The position numbers and the translations under genes were made by a program. The notes under the pieces are model-generated. The model was not told the origin of the DNA and made no database searches. It was given only the letters and a program-made list of their open reading frames with translations. Positions 33,551-41,854 of a stretch of 64,000 bases of DNA are shown one piece after another; within the stretch, counting starts at the first letter, position 1, and every line of letters starts with the position of its first letter. This stretch comes from Amphibacillus xylanus NBRC 15112 (lineage in GTDB: Bacteria > Bacillota > Bacilli > Bacillales > Amphibacillaceae): positions 2,046,001 through 2,110,000 of the forward strand of contig NC_018704.1 in NCBI RefSeq assembly GCF_000307165.1, read 5' to 3'.

Positions 33551-35419
33551 ATGATAGTATTAAAAGGGAAAAATGTCACAGTTCACGATGGTGACTTGAA
33601 GCGTCGTGAAGCGGCTAATAAAAGCTACTTAATGAGCTTAACAAATGATAATCTCCTATTTAATTATCGCGTCGAGGCTGGGAGATTCCATGGCCGTGAG
33701 ATTCCGAAAGATGCACATGGTGGGTGGGAGACACCTGTTTGTCAAATCCGTGGTCATTTTCTAGGTCATTGGTTATCGGCAGCAGCACTACATTATCATC
33801 AATCTGGCGACCTTGAGCTAAAAGTTAAGGCAGATCTGATTGTTAGTGAATTAGCTGAATGTCAGAAGGATAACGGTGGTCAGTGGGTTGGGCCAATTCC
33901 AGAAAAATATTTACATTGGATTGCTGAAGGAAAAAACATCTGGGCACCCCAATATAATCTACATAAGCTGTTCATGGGCTTGATTGATATGTATTCATAC
34001 ACAGGCAATCAACAAGCACTGGATATTGCTGATAATTTTGCTGATTGGTTTGTTAAATGGAGCGGAAAGTTTACCCGAGAGCAATTCGACGACATCTTAG
34101 ATGTAGAAACTGGAGGTATGCTTGAGGTATGGGCAGATTTACTTGAGATCACTGGACACGACAAGTATAAATTCTTACTAGATCGCTATTATCGCCAAAG
34201 ATTATTCCAACCACTATTGGAAGGGAAGGATCCACTGACAAATATGCATGCAAACACAACCATTCCTGAAGTGCTTGGCTGTGCCCGTGCATATGAAGTG
34301 ACTGGGGATAACAGATGGCTTGATATCGTTAAGGCGTACTGGAATTGCGCTGTGACTGAACGTGGCACACTAGCAACCGGAGGCAACACATCAGGCGAGG
34401 TCTGGATGCCAAAAATGAAAATCAAAGCACGCTTAGGTGACAAAAACCAAGAACATTGTACTGTCTATAATATGATTCGTTTAGCAGACTTCCTTTTCCA
34501 GCAAACAAAGGACCCTGCATACGGTCAATATATCGAATACAATCTCTATAACGGTATTATGGCGCAGGCTTACTATCAGTCATATCACGTAGCTGGAACT
34601 GGGAAAAACCATCCGTGGACTGGCCTACTAACTTATTTCCTACCAATGAAGGCAGGCCTTTATAAAGAATGGAGCAGTGAAACAAATAGCTTCTTCTGCT
34701 GTCACGGGACAATGGTTCAGGCAAATGCTACATTAAACAGAGGTATCTATTATCAGGATCAGGATCAAATCTATGTGTCACAATATTTCAATTCAGAATT
34801 AGAGACTACGATTGGTTCTGACCGCGTCCGAATTAAACAATCACAAGATATCATGAGTGGTAGTTTACTAGATTCATCAAGCATAGCAGGTCAGCAGAGG
34901 TTAAGTGAGATAACATCAATACATGAAAACACACCTGACTTCAAAAAGTATGATTTCACAATTCAGCTTGATCAGAAAAAAACTTTTACACTCGGACTTA
35001 GAATTCCTGAATGGATCATGAAAGATGCAAGTATTTATCTAAATGGAGAATTAATTGGCAAAACAAATGACAGCAGCGCCTTTTACAAGCTCACGCGTGA
35101 ATGGTCTGATGGCGACAAGGTTAGCATTACCTTCCCTATTGGCATAAGATTTATTCAGCTTCCAGATGATCTAAACACTGGAGCGTTCCGATATGGCCCA
35201 GATGTATTAGCTGGTATCACTGAACATGAACGGATACTCTATATCGAAGGCGATGATCCTACGACTGAGCTTGAGCAAGAAAATGAAAGGGAATGGGGAA
35301 GCTGGCGCTATTTCTTCAAAACAACCAACCAAGACCCAGCAATCCAATTTAACCGCATCCGAGATATTGGCTATGACCCATATCAGGTTTACTTTACAGT
35401 GAAAAAAATTAATAAGTAA
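33551..35419 (+). CDS. GH127 family beta-L-arabinofuranosidase
   Basis: A 622-residue glycoside hydrolase of the DUF1680/GH127 group. The zinc-cysteine centre of this family is visible: Glu301 and Cys303 (NQEHCTVYN), then Cys383-Cys384 (FFCCHGT), of which one Cys is the expected nucleophile. A Glu near 283 (SGEVW) suits the acid/base. The (alpha/alpha)6 barrel is followed by beta-sandwich modules. No signal peptide, so it acts inside the cell on arabinose-containing oligosaccharides. ATG 33551 is chosen for AGGAGG nine bases upstream. The cre site indicates carbon catabolite repression. GH146, a related family, is an alternative. Confidence 0.88.
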   Translation: MIVLKGKNVTVHDGDLKRREAANKSYLMSLTNDNLLFNYRVEAGRFHGREIPKDAHGGWETPVCQIRGHFLGHWLSAAALHYHQSGDLELKVKADLIVSELAECQKDNGGQWVGPIPEKYLHWIAEGKNIWAPQYNLHKLFMGLIDMYSYTGNQQALDIADNFADWFVKWSGKFTREQFDDILDVETGGMLEVWADLLEITGHDKYKFLLDRYYRQRLFQPLLEGKDPLTNMHANTTIPEVLGCARAYEVTGDNRWLDIVKAYWNCAVTERGTLATGGNTSGEVWMPKMKIKARLGDKNQEHCTVYNMIRLADFLFQQTKDPAYGQYIEYNLYNGIMAQAYYQSYHVAGTGKNHPWTGLLTYFLPMKAGLYKEWSSETNSFFCCHGTMVQANATLNRGIYYQDQDQIYVSQYFNSELETTIGSDRVRIKQSQDIMSGSLLDSSSIAGQQRLSEITSIHENTPDFKKYDFTIQLDQKKTFTLGLRIPEWIMKDASIYLNGELIGKTNDSSAFYKLTREWSDGDKVSITFPIGIRFIQLPDDLNTGAFRYGPDVLAGITEHERILYIEGDDPTTELEQENEREWGSWRYFFKTTNQDPAIQFNRIRDIGYDPYQVYFTVKKINK

Positions 35420-35431
35420 TCATAAGCAAAC

Positions 35432-35475
35432 AAAACCACGATCAAAGTAATAGCTATCTTGATCGTGGTTTATTT
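35432..35475 (+). terminator. Bidirectional terminator between GH127 and the antitoxin gene
   Basis: Perfect stem AAACCACGATCAA / TTGATCGTGGTTT with a 13-base loop, TTTATTTA after it on the plus strand and TTTTGTTTG on the minus strand. Confidence 0.85.
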
Positions 35476-35530
35476 ATCACAAATTTTCCCTATTAGCACA
35501 GTATAAAAAACTAAAAATCGACTGTTCAGT

Positions 35531-36544
35531 CTAATCTATTGAAAGTTGATCGGCATATTTAAATGATATAATCTCATTAGCAGATGTACATTTATATGCT
35601 TCTTCACTATGCATTTTTTTGATAATATCTTGGGTATTTAAATCTCCTACTTCTGCTATAACAGTTTCTAATGTATCAACTTCTTCATTGGTTAATGAGT
35701 TAAATTCAATACCTTCTACAGGTAAAAATCGATAAGCAACATGATCATATAAAACCTCTTCATATTTAATCCCATCTAAATCAATAATTACCTCTGATCC
35801 TTTAGGAACAGCTCCCATTGGTAGTGCACCATACACTAGACCGGTTATTGATTTTTCGTGTCTTTTATAATTTAAATAATCGGCATACCAAAGCATCTTC
35901 ATTAATTTTACCTTATGGAGAGATTTAATCTTAGTTGCAAAATAATTTATGATTTCTACGACTTTATTAAGATTAAGTTGTACACCACCAGTCATATCTT
36001 CATCATGTAAATTTGCATAAATAGATTGGATCGAATCAATTAAATACTGATTATGCATTTTACTAAATTCTTCTTTCGCAACTAAAAGGCTACTATTTAA
36101 AGCACTTGATGGAATTTTATCTCTTGCTCGATCAAGCATTTGAAGCATCCATTTTGGGTCTGAATTAATTTTTCTTAATACATCATCATGGGCACGATCT
36201 TGAACTTGATGATTTTCATATCTTGTAATAGTTGCTCTTCCCCAATCAAGCACTTCGGAAAAATTCTTTTGACTAAGCTTATACTTTTCTCTAATTGCAA
36301 TAATCTCATCAGAAGTTAATAAACCGACTTTCCTTCGATATGCATCTTTCATTGCTAAACTGTTAGATTTAATATATTCTTCTGTTTCAAGTAGTTCATC
36401 CGTTTGATCACAATATTCATAAACCGCTTCAAACTCAACACTTGTTCCTTTAAATTCTTCTGTTTCACTCATTTTAACGGTTCTAATTCCGTGTTCCTCC
36501 ATACATAAAATACATAGCTTCTTCTCAACTTTAATTTCTTCCAT
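35531..36544 (-). CDS. Panacea-domain antitoxin with MqsA-like N-terminus
   Basis: A 337-residue protein in three parts. An N-terminal zinc-binding region has CILCMEEHG and a later YEYC. A helix-turn-helix (about 75-125, LTSDEIIAIREKYKLSQKNF…WGRATITRYE) has the form of MqsA/HigA antitoxins. The C-terminal Panacea (DUF4065/SocA-like) domain (about 195-330) contains KLMKMLWYADYLNYK and GLVYGALPMGAVPKG. Panacea proteins neutralise many unrelated toxins. ATG 36544 is chosen for GAGGTG six bases upstream; it lies inside the end of the preceding gene (14-bp overlap), so the pair is translationally coupled. The HTH should bind the palindrome at 37044. Confidence 0.88.
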   Translation of the reverse strand: MEEIKVEKKLCILCMEEHGIRTVKMSETEEFKGTSVEFEAVYEYCDQTDELLETEEYIKSNSLAMKDAYRRKVGLLTSDEIIAIREKYKLSQKNFSEVLDWGRATITRYENHQVQDRAHDDVLRKINSDPKWMLQMLDRARDKIPSSALNSSLLVAKEEFSKMHNQYLIDSIQSIYANLHDEDMTGGVQLNLNKVVEIINYFATKIKSLHKVKLMKMLWYADYLNYKRHEKSITGLVYGALPMGAVPKGSEVIIDLDGIKYEEVLYDHVAYRFLPVEGIEFNSLTNEEVDTLETVIAEVGDLNTQDIIKKMHSEEAYKCTSANEIISFKYADQLSID

Positions 36545-37007
36545 TTGTCTCACCTCTATCTTTCATATATGGGAAATCACCAACATTAAACTTCTTCTCA
36601 GCAAAATGAAAAGACATGACAAATACAAAACTACTTCCGCTTGCCGCTACAGTATCAAGTAACTCTACTCTAATTTTAATATACACATCTTCTCCTGAAT
36701 ATTTTTTCCCAAAAACTCTCAATTCACTCTTTTTAGGAAATTGAATATCCTTTACTGATTCAAGATAATCTTCAACTGTTAAGTTCGCAAGCTCTCTTTT
36801 TAGTACTTCTACCTCATCTTCATCAGGAAATAATGTGGCCATAGTATATCTGTTTGTAAATTTCTTAGATCTATTGCGATCAACAAATCTATTTTTTTGA
36901 AAATTAATTCTTACCGAGTTGCTTTGTAACACATATTTTAGTCTATCTAAATAAGTCTGTACCTCAAGTTCAGATTCAATTCTCTTAATTTCCGCTTCTT
37001 GTCTCAT
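36531..37007 (-). CDS. Candidate toxin, MqsR-like
   Basis: A 158-residue protein encoded upstream of, and overlapping, the Panacea antitoxin. The last 90 residues (LTVEDYLESVKDI…VFGKKYSGEDVYIKIRVELL…VFVMSFHFAEKKF) resemble the core of MqsR mRNA interferases (LSESDFYKSM…VTGQVYLKITV…VLIVSF). This fits the MqsA-like antitoxin partner. The N-terminal 60 residues are extra relative to E. coli MqsR (98 residues). The assignment is by pattern and context, not by search. The ATG at 37007 lies only four bases after a strong -10 box, so the mRNA may be leaderless. Confidence 0.65.
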   Translation of the reverse strand: MRQEAEIKRIESELEVQTYLDRLKYVLQSNSVRINFQKNRFVDRNRSKKFTNRYTMATLFPDEDEVEVLKRELANLTVEDYLESVKDIQFPKKSELRVFGKKYSGEDVYIKIRVELLDTVAASGSSFVFVMSFHFAEKKFNVGDFPYMKDRGETNGRN

Positions 37008-37011
37008 CCTT

Positions 37012-37040
37012 ATTTTAGCACTCCCCAAAAATATAGTCAA
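37012..37040 (-). promoter_or_regulatory. Promoter of the toxin-antitoxin operon
   Basis: On the minus strand, TTGACT (37040-37035), 17 bp, then TAAAAT (37017-37012) preceded by TGC, giving an extended -10. The toxin ATG begins five bases after the -10, so transcription should start at or next to the start codon. Confidence 0.75.
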
Positions 37041-37043
37041 TAT

Positions 37044-37067
37044 TTTCGGTATCAATTGATACCAAAA
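37044..37067. promoter_or_regulatory. Palindromic operator of the toxin-antitoxin operon
   Basis: GGTATCAATTGATACC (37048-37063) is a perfect 16-bp palindrome, extended by TTT/AAA beyond one mismatch to 24 bp. It abuts the -35 box and is the obvious binding site for the HTH of the antitoxin. Confidence 0.7.
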
Positions 37068-37170
37068 TAACAAAACGCTATATAACTATTTTACATGACT
37101 GTACGTCCTTTTTCTACATAAATTTACAAAATAATGTACATTTGTATTTGTAATACTTATTGTAATTAAA

Positions 37171-37222
37171 ATAAAAAATGACCAGCCTTAGTCCAGTAAA
37201 ATACCAAACTAAAACTAGTCAT
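37171..37222 (-). terminator. Terminator of the GIY-YIG gene
   Basis: ATGACtAGttTTAGT … ACTAAggCTgGTCAT stem followed by six T on the minus strand. Confidence 0.75.
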
Positions 37223-37226
37223 CCCC

Positions 37227-37715
37227 TCAGCTATTCCCCCGTGTCTTATTATATCCATTGCGAACGGAGTCGGAGGTATTAATTATATGACGCTCAAGCT
37301 CATTTAAAGTTTTAAATCCACTGTTTTCAAGTGCGATCAGCCTAATCGTCCACTCGTCTCCATGCTTATAATCTGCATAAACGTCACCATTACCTTTACC
37401 AGTGAAATGATTATTCACACGAGTTAGCACCTGCCTGGCCTGTCCGACATAATATAAATCCTTCGTCTTATTATGTAAGATGTACACACCTGAAAAATTA
37501 AATTGATTAGCATATTGAGGATTTCCTCGACCGCCAAAGCTTTTTCGTCTCATTTTGAAAAAATCAGCTGTCGACATTTCTAACGTGTTATTTGCTAGAT
37601 TTGTCATTTGCTCACGAATTCTTTTCTGCTCTTGTACTTTAGTCCAATAGCTACCAACAGCATAAGCCATCAACGGAACAAATATAAAAATTAATAAATC
37701 GATCACGCTACTCAC
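37227..37715 (-). CDS. Membrane-anchored GIY-YIG nuclease-domain protein
   Basis: About 162 residues. One N-terminal membrane helix (SSVIDLLIFIFVPLMAYAVGS) and a short helical linker precede a GIY-YIG domain: SGVYILHNKTKDLYYVGQA, an Arg in RVNNHF, Glu in TLNELERHII and a final NGYNKTRG. All catalytic positions of the fold are present. I choose GTG 37715, nine bases after GAGAGG; upstream in-frame codons lack a ribosome site. A membrane-tethered nuclease domain is unusual and suggests action on incoming DNA or at the envelope. It stands next to a toxin-antitoxin pair in an accessory region. Confidence 0.75.
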   Translation of the reverse strand: MSSVIDLLIFIFVPLMAYAVGSYWTKVQEQKRIREQMTNLANNTLEMSTADFFKMRRKSFGGRGNPQYANQFNFSGVYILHNKTKDLYYVGQARQVLTRVNNHFTGKGNGDVYADYKHGDEWTIRLIALENSGFKTLNELERHIINTSDSVRNGYNKTRGNS

Positions 37716-37823
37716 AATATTCAACCTCTCGTAAATCATTCCAAACGTCCACCGCTCCAATAACGCCCCACACCACTGTCCCATTATTGGACTACTTCAG
37801 ACTAATTATTCAATTTAGCCGAA

Positions 37824-37872
37824 ACAAAAAAACCACGCACAAAGTAGTTCCGCACTACTCTGCTCGTGGTTC
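37824..37872 (-). terminator. Terminator of the lone ATP-grasp gene
   Basis: AACCACG … AGTAGT/ACTACT … CGTGGTT stem followed by seven T on the minus strand. Confidence 0.85.
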
Positions 37873-37897
37873 GCTTCAATTACTATAGAAAATCACG

Positions 37898-38881
37898 TTA
37901 ATTTTTCACTGTTCCGGGAAACATGCCATCAATCACTTTTGCGGCAACATCAATTGTCCCGCCAACCCATGGGAAGTGATGCAATGTGATCATTGGATAT
38001 GTGTTCACTTCAATAATATTAACCTCATCCCCATTGATTAACACATCGACTCCAGCTGCTGTAACACCAGGAATTGAGAGCATCGCCTGTCTAATATACT
38101 CCTTGATCTCTGGATCGATTTGATTCGTCACATCAATCGCATCGCCACCTGTCGAGATATTTGAATTATCACGCAGATTAACAACTACATCCTTTTCCGG
38201 AACTGAATCATACGTGTAGCCATGCTTTCTCAGCACACGCTCAGTCTCCTCATCCATCTCCAGCTGCTTATGAATCGGATTACCAACATCGATACGTTCC
38301 TGATTTTTCAGCTTAATTAAATCCTTAACATGATGCACGCCATCACCAACAACATTCGCTGGCACACGATTAACAATTCCAACAATCTCTTCATTGACAT
38401 AAGTAAAGCGATACTCCTTACCAGCCAGAAACTTCTCAACTAAAACCTCATCATTAGTCAAAGCGATCTTTTCAAAGCACGCTTTAAACTCATCATAATT
38501 ATCAATATTTACGAAAACTAATTCACCCATCATACCATCATAAGGCTTAAGTACAACAGGTAAAATCGGCTCAGCCCATTGCCAAGCACGCTCTAGATCC
38601 GTTTTCGCAAACACCGTATTCTCAGGCGTATTAAACCCATTACTCTTCAGTAATCGGCTTGTTACTTCCTTCATATCCATCGTCATCGTCGCCAAACGAG
38701 TATTATATGAAAGCGTCACTTTACCATCATAAATCGTGTAACTTTTCTTTCCATCAGACATCGTAAAAACGCCATCAGGTAATACATCAATCTTAATCCC
38801 GCGACTAATCGCTTCCTTCACAAGCAATTGATTACCCAAACTTAACTCTCTACCAACAGCTTCAATATATCGTCTACTCAT
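37898..38881 (-). CDS. ATP-grasp ligase of the cyanophycin synthetase / GshAB type
   Basis: A 327-residue single-domain ATP-grasp enzyme. VVLKPYDGMMGELVFVNI (about 108-126) is the nucleotide-binding lysine strand. VEKFLAGKEYRFTYVN, followed by GIVNRVPANVVGDGVHHVKDLI, is the pattern shared by cyanophycin synthetase and the glutathione-synthetase half of GshAB. The magnesium site is INIIEVNTYPMITLHH. It lacks the glutamate-cysteine ligase and Mur-ligase domains of those proteins. Amide bond formation between two amino acids or a peptide is expected; substrates are unknown. AAGAAGGA precedes the ATG. Confidence 0.82.
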   Translation of the reverse strand: MSRRYIEAVGRELSLGNQLLVKEAISRGIKIDVLPDGVFTMSDGKKSYTIYDGKVTLSYNTRLATMTMDMKEVTSRLLKSNGFNTPENTVFAKTDLERAWQWAEPILPVVLKPYDGMMGELVFVNIDNYDEFKACFEKIALTNDEVLVEKFLAGKEYRFTYVNEEIVGIVNRVPANVVGDGVHHVKDLIKLKNQERIDVGNPIHKQLEMDEETERVLRKHGYTYDSVPEKDVVVNLRDNSNISTGGDAIDVTNQIDPEIKEYIRQAMLSIPGVTAAGVDVLINGDEVNIIEVNTYPMITLHHFPWVGGTIDVAAKVIDGMFPGTVKN

Positions 38882-39080
38882 CTATATCCTTCTTTCACAA
38901 CATAATTTATTATCCGTATTCTATCACATTTTACGAATCAAATTAATTGATATGAATCAGCACATAGACAAATAAACCAAATTAAATAGTTTTTTTTATA
39001 AAAAATTTTCTTCTCAAAATCTATAGTATTTTTACAATCTCATTTCTTTCCAAGATCCCGGCACTTTACAGCACAGTCAA

Positions 39081-39743
39081 TTACTTCGCTTCTTTTTTTC
39101 GTCTAAAGGTAATCACATTACTTAAATCAACTTCGCTCGAATCTGATTTGTTCAGAATCGCTGAAAGCTCACGATCTGTGAAACCGTTGTTTAACCACTT
39201 TCTTACGTTGACATTGAGATCTTCGAGTAAGCCACGCATGATTTTTGTTTGTAACGTATCAGCCAGTTTAACATCCAAACGTTCAAATTCAATTGCCATT
39301 AATGCATCTATCTCTAGTTCAAACTTCAACGCTCGATAGACGTGATAAGTAAAATACTCAGACCGCTCTTGATCATGGTCAAAGATATTCCTATACACAT
39401 AATCGTACAATTTATTATAAGTCTCTCGATTATCTAGGTAGAAAAAATCAGTATACTTTAATAGTTGTTCTTCATTTGGTACGTAATAGAAATCATATTC
39501 CTTCGCCTGAAGGAACTTAAGATAATGATCAAACTGATAATTAATTTCATGCATAAAATATGTACCATACGTGTAAACCTCTGTATTAGGAATTTTCTCC
39601 TCGTCCCTGTTAAAATAGACATTTATGTCTTTAAGCGTAATTTTTTCGTCATTTAGATGATTGTAGATGTTCATAACAAGCTGCTTATCAATCATCCCAT
39701 TTAGATTTGTTAAAGCATAAATGTACTTCGTTAATTTGTTCAT
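39081..39743 (-). CDS. Hypothetical protein
   Basis: A 220-residue soluble, acidic, largely helical protein with many aromatic residues (YDFYYVPNEEQLLKYTDFFYLDNRETYNKLYDYVYR). The C-terminus is basic (TFRRKKEAK). No signal peptide, membrane segment or metal motif is seen and I do not recognise the family. ATG 39743 is chosen because AAAGGTG lies five bases upstream. It is a single gene between the lone ATP-grasp gene and a divergent lipoprotein gene. Confidence 0.7.
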   Translation of the reverse strand: MNKLTKYIYALTNLNGMIDKQLVMNIYNHLNDEKITLKDINVYFNRDEEKIPNTEVYTYGTYFMHEINYQFDHYLKFLQAKEYDFYYVPNEEQLLKYTDFFYLDNRETYNKLYDYVYRNIFDHDQERSEYFTYHVYRALKFELEIDALMAIEFERLDVKLADTLQTKIMRGLLEDLNVNVRKWLNNGFTDRELSAILNKSDSSEVDLSNVITFRRKKEAK

Positions 39744-39847
39744 CTCATCACCTTTTTCCATAATAATTTATTTAAAAATACTACGACATACACTTCAATT
39801 ATATAGCATTTTTGGATAAAATTAAAGGATTTTTACCAATAGATTGT

Positions 39848-39890
39848 CTATAATTGTATACTCGTTCAACTATTTGTATACTTCTGTCTT
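39848..39890. repeat. Two 20-bp-spaced TTGTATACT direct repeats
   Basis: TTGTATACTCGTTCAACTAT is followed by TTGTATACTTCTGTCTTCTC, two 20-base units that resemble diverged units of the 4541 array. They overlap the promoter region of the lipoprotein gene and may instead be regulator sites. Confidence 0.35.
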
Positions 39891-39899
39891 CTCATCAGC

Positions 39900-39917
39900 T
39901 ATAATACCAATTGGTAT
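39900..39917 (+). promoter_or_regulatory. -10 box and overlapping palindrome before the lipoprotein gene
   Basis: TATAAT (39900-39905) runs into the perfect palindrome ATACCAATTGGTAT (39904-39917). A repressor bound there would cover the transcription start. Confidence 0.5.
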
Positions 39918-39957
39918 AAAACGAATTCAAAACCTAACTGTGGAAGGATTGTGGAGA

Positions 39958-40626
39958 TTGAAAAAAGCAGCAACACTGTATTATATAACTATTATTCTCC
40001 TTATCATAAGTGTCTTACTAGTAGGTTGTTCTAAAGAAACTGATATGGAGAACGCTACAAATAACCAAACAGAAGATCACGTTACTGAGGAAGAAAATAA
40101 TTCCGCAGCAAAAGATGAAGAGCAAAACATTGATGAAGAATCAAACCAAACAGCAGATGAGCAAGTTTCTGAGTCAGAGCAAGAAGACCACTCGACTGAA
40201 CAAAAATCGGTCAATAAATTAAGTGAGTACTCTACCCAAGAAATTGAATATGCTCGTGTATGGTTGAATTTTGGCGCTAATCAAGATGTGGAATCATTAT
40301 ACGTTGTTCATATCCCTGCAGGTACATTACTCAATCCTGAAGAGACGGATATTAACGTTAAATATCCTGAAGATGTAATCCAAATTAGAGGCTCTCGACA
40401 CGTAGACGGAGTGATTACTTATAGCGGTAATGGAGACGGAACAATTAATATATACAACATTCCTGCTCGTTGGTATGGTGGGATGACGCGCCCTGAAGAT
40501 TTAGCCATTGATGATCTAATTGCAGATAGAGAAGACTTGATTAATAATACAAAATTAGCCTATATTGAACCAGGCGACGACGATGCTGTGATTGAACTAA
40601 TTAAGAATATAGCAGTAGTTGAATGA
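39958..40626 (+). CDS. Acidic lipoprotein of unknown function
   Basis: A 222-residue secreted lipoprotein. The TTG start at 39958 lies nine bases after AAGGA and gives a standard signal peptide, MKKAATLYYITIILLIISVLLVGC, with the lipobox Cys at 24. About 75 residues of Glu/Gln/Asp/Asn-rich linker follow, then a compact domain (about 110-222) with EIEYARVWLNFG, LYVVHIPAGTLLN and YPEDVIQIRGSRHVDGVITYSG. Similar C-terminal domains occur in other Bacillota lipoproteins without known function. The longer upstream reading frame has no ribosome site. Confidence 0.78.
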   Translation: MKKAATLYYITIILLIISVLLVGCSKETDMENATNNQTEDHVTEEENNSAAKDEEQNIDEESNQTADEQVSESEQEDHSTEQKSVNKLSEYSTQEIEYARVWLNFGANQDVESLYVVHIPAGTLLNPEETDINVKYPEDVIQIRGSRHVDGVITYSGNGDGTINIYNIPARWYGGMTRPEDLAIDDLIADREDLINNTKLAYIEPGDDDAVIELIKNIAVVE

Positions 40627-40655
40627 TGGTTTGTATGGTTAAAATAGACATAAAC

Positions 40656-40703
40656 ATCAGCTTAGTCAGTGAAAACTCTGTACTAAGCTGATTTGTTGTC
40701 GTT
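40656..40703 (+). terminator. Terminator of the lipoprotein gene
   Basis: ATCAGCTTAGT / ACTAAGCTGAT stem with a 15-base loop and an interrupted T tract. Confidence 0.7.
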
Positions 40704-40758
40704 TTTAAAAAAGCATAAAGTTTAATTAGAAATAGATGAAACGGAGTCTGAAGTAGCA

Positions 40759-41832
40759 ATGAATCAAGTAATTATTTGTATCGTTATACTCTTTTTTATA
40801 ATTGGAGCGGTCGATCATATTATCGGTAATCGATTTGGCTTTGGGGAAAGATTTAAAGCGGGATTTATGACGATGGGGTCATTAGCGCTTGCCATGCTTG
40901 GTATCATCTCACTAGCACCAGTGATTGCAGATATTTTGCTTCCGATTATTAGCCCTGTTTATGATCTCGTTGGAGCAGATCCAGCAACATTTGTTAATAC
41001 CATTTTAGCTATTGATATGGGTGGTTATGCCCTCGCTGAAACAATGGCCAAGTCGCAAGAAGCAGGTCTGTTCGCTTGGGTGTTCCTTGGAACAACGATT
41101 GGAACGACTATTGTTTTTACGATTCCAGTAGCATTAGGCATTATTAAAAAAGAAGACCATTGCTATTTTGCCCAAGGCGTTCTAATTGGGCTAATGACTA
41201 TTCCATTTAGTATCTTTGTTGGTGGGCTCGTTGCAGGATTTAGTATCGAGATGATGCTGAGAAACCTCATCCCAACAATAATTATTTCTCTCTTAATTGG
41301 CATTGGTTTATGGATAAAACCTAATGCAATGATTAAAGGCTTTACTTACTTCGGTAAATTCATTGAACTTGTGGCGATTGTCGGTCTTGTCGCCATTATG
41401 ATTGAAACAACGACAGGATTGATTGTGATTCCAAATCTAACATCGATAGAAGAAGGGATAAAAGTAGTTGGCATGATTGCACTCTTTCTCGCTGGGGCAT
41501 TTCCAATGGTATTATTTATTTCAAAAATATTAAAGCAACCACTTAAAAGACTTGGATCCAATCTTGGTATTAACGAAATAGCCACTGCTGGACTAATCGC
41601 AACACTTGCCCATGCCATCCCAATGCTTGCTTTGGTAAAAGATATGGACCCTCGTGGTAAAGTCGTCAATATTGCTTTTTCAGTAAGTGCGGCCTTCACT
41701 TTCGGTAGTCATCTAGGCTTTGTAGCTGGAATCAATCAAGAGATGGCGTTCCCGATGATTATTGCGAAACTATTAAGTGGGATTAGTGCTATTTTCTTAT
41801 CATTATTTATCTATCGAAAGCAAAAAATCTAG
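40759..41832 (+). CDS. eutH: EutH-type ethanolamine transporter
   Basis: A 357-residue membrane protein with about ten hydrophobic segments, matching EutH in length and in the stretches DHIIGNRFGFGERFKAGFMTMG, ILAIDMGGYALAE and LAHAIPMLALVKDMDPRGKV. EutH brings ethanolamine into the cell. No other eut gene is in the window, so either ethanolamine is used elsewhere (for example as a nitrogen source) or this copy is an isolated remnant of the pathway. The ribosome site is weak. Confidence 0.9.
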   Translation: MNQVIICIVILFFIIGAVDHIIGNRFGFGERFKAGFMTMGSLALAMLGIISLAPVIADILLPIISPVYDLVGADPATFVNTILAIDMGGYALAETMAKSQEAGLFAWVFLGTTIGTTIVFTIPVALGIIKKEDHCYFAQGVLIGLMTIPFSIFVGGLVAGFSIEMMLRNLIPTIIISLLIGIGLWIKPNAMIKGFTYFGKFIELVAIVGLVAIMIETTTGLIVIPNLTSIEEGIKVVGMIALFLAGAFPMVLFISKILKQPLKRLGSNLGINEIATAGLIATLAHAIPMLALVKDMDPRGKVVNIAFSVSAAFTFGSHLGFVAGINQEMAFPMIIAKLLSGISAIFLSLFIYRKQKI

Positions 41833-41854
41833 TAGATTACGTTCTTGATGTTTT

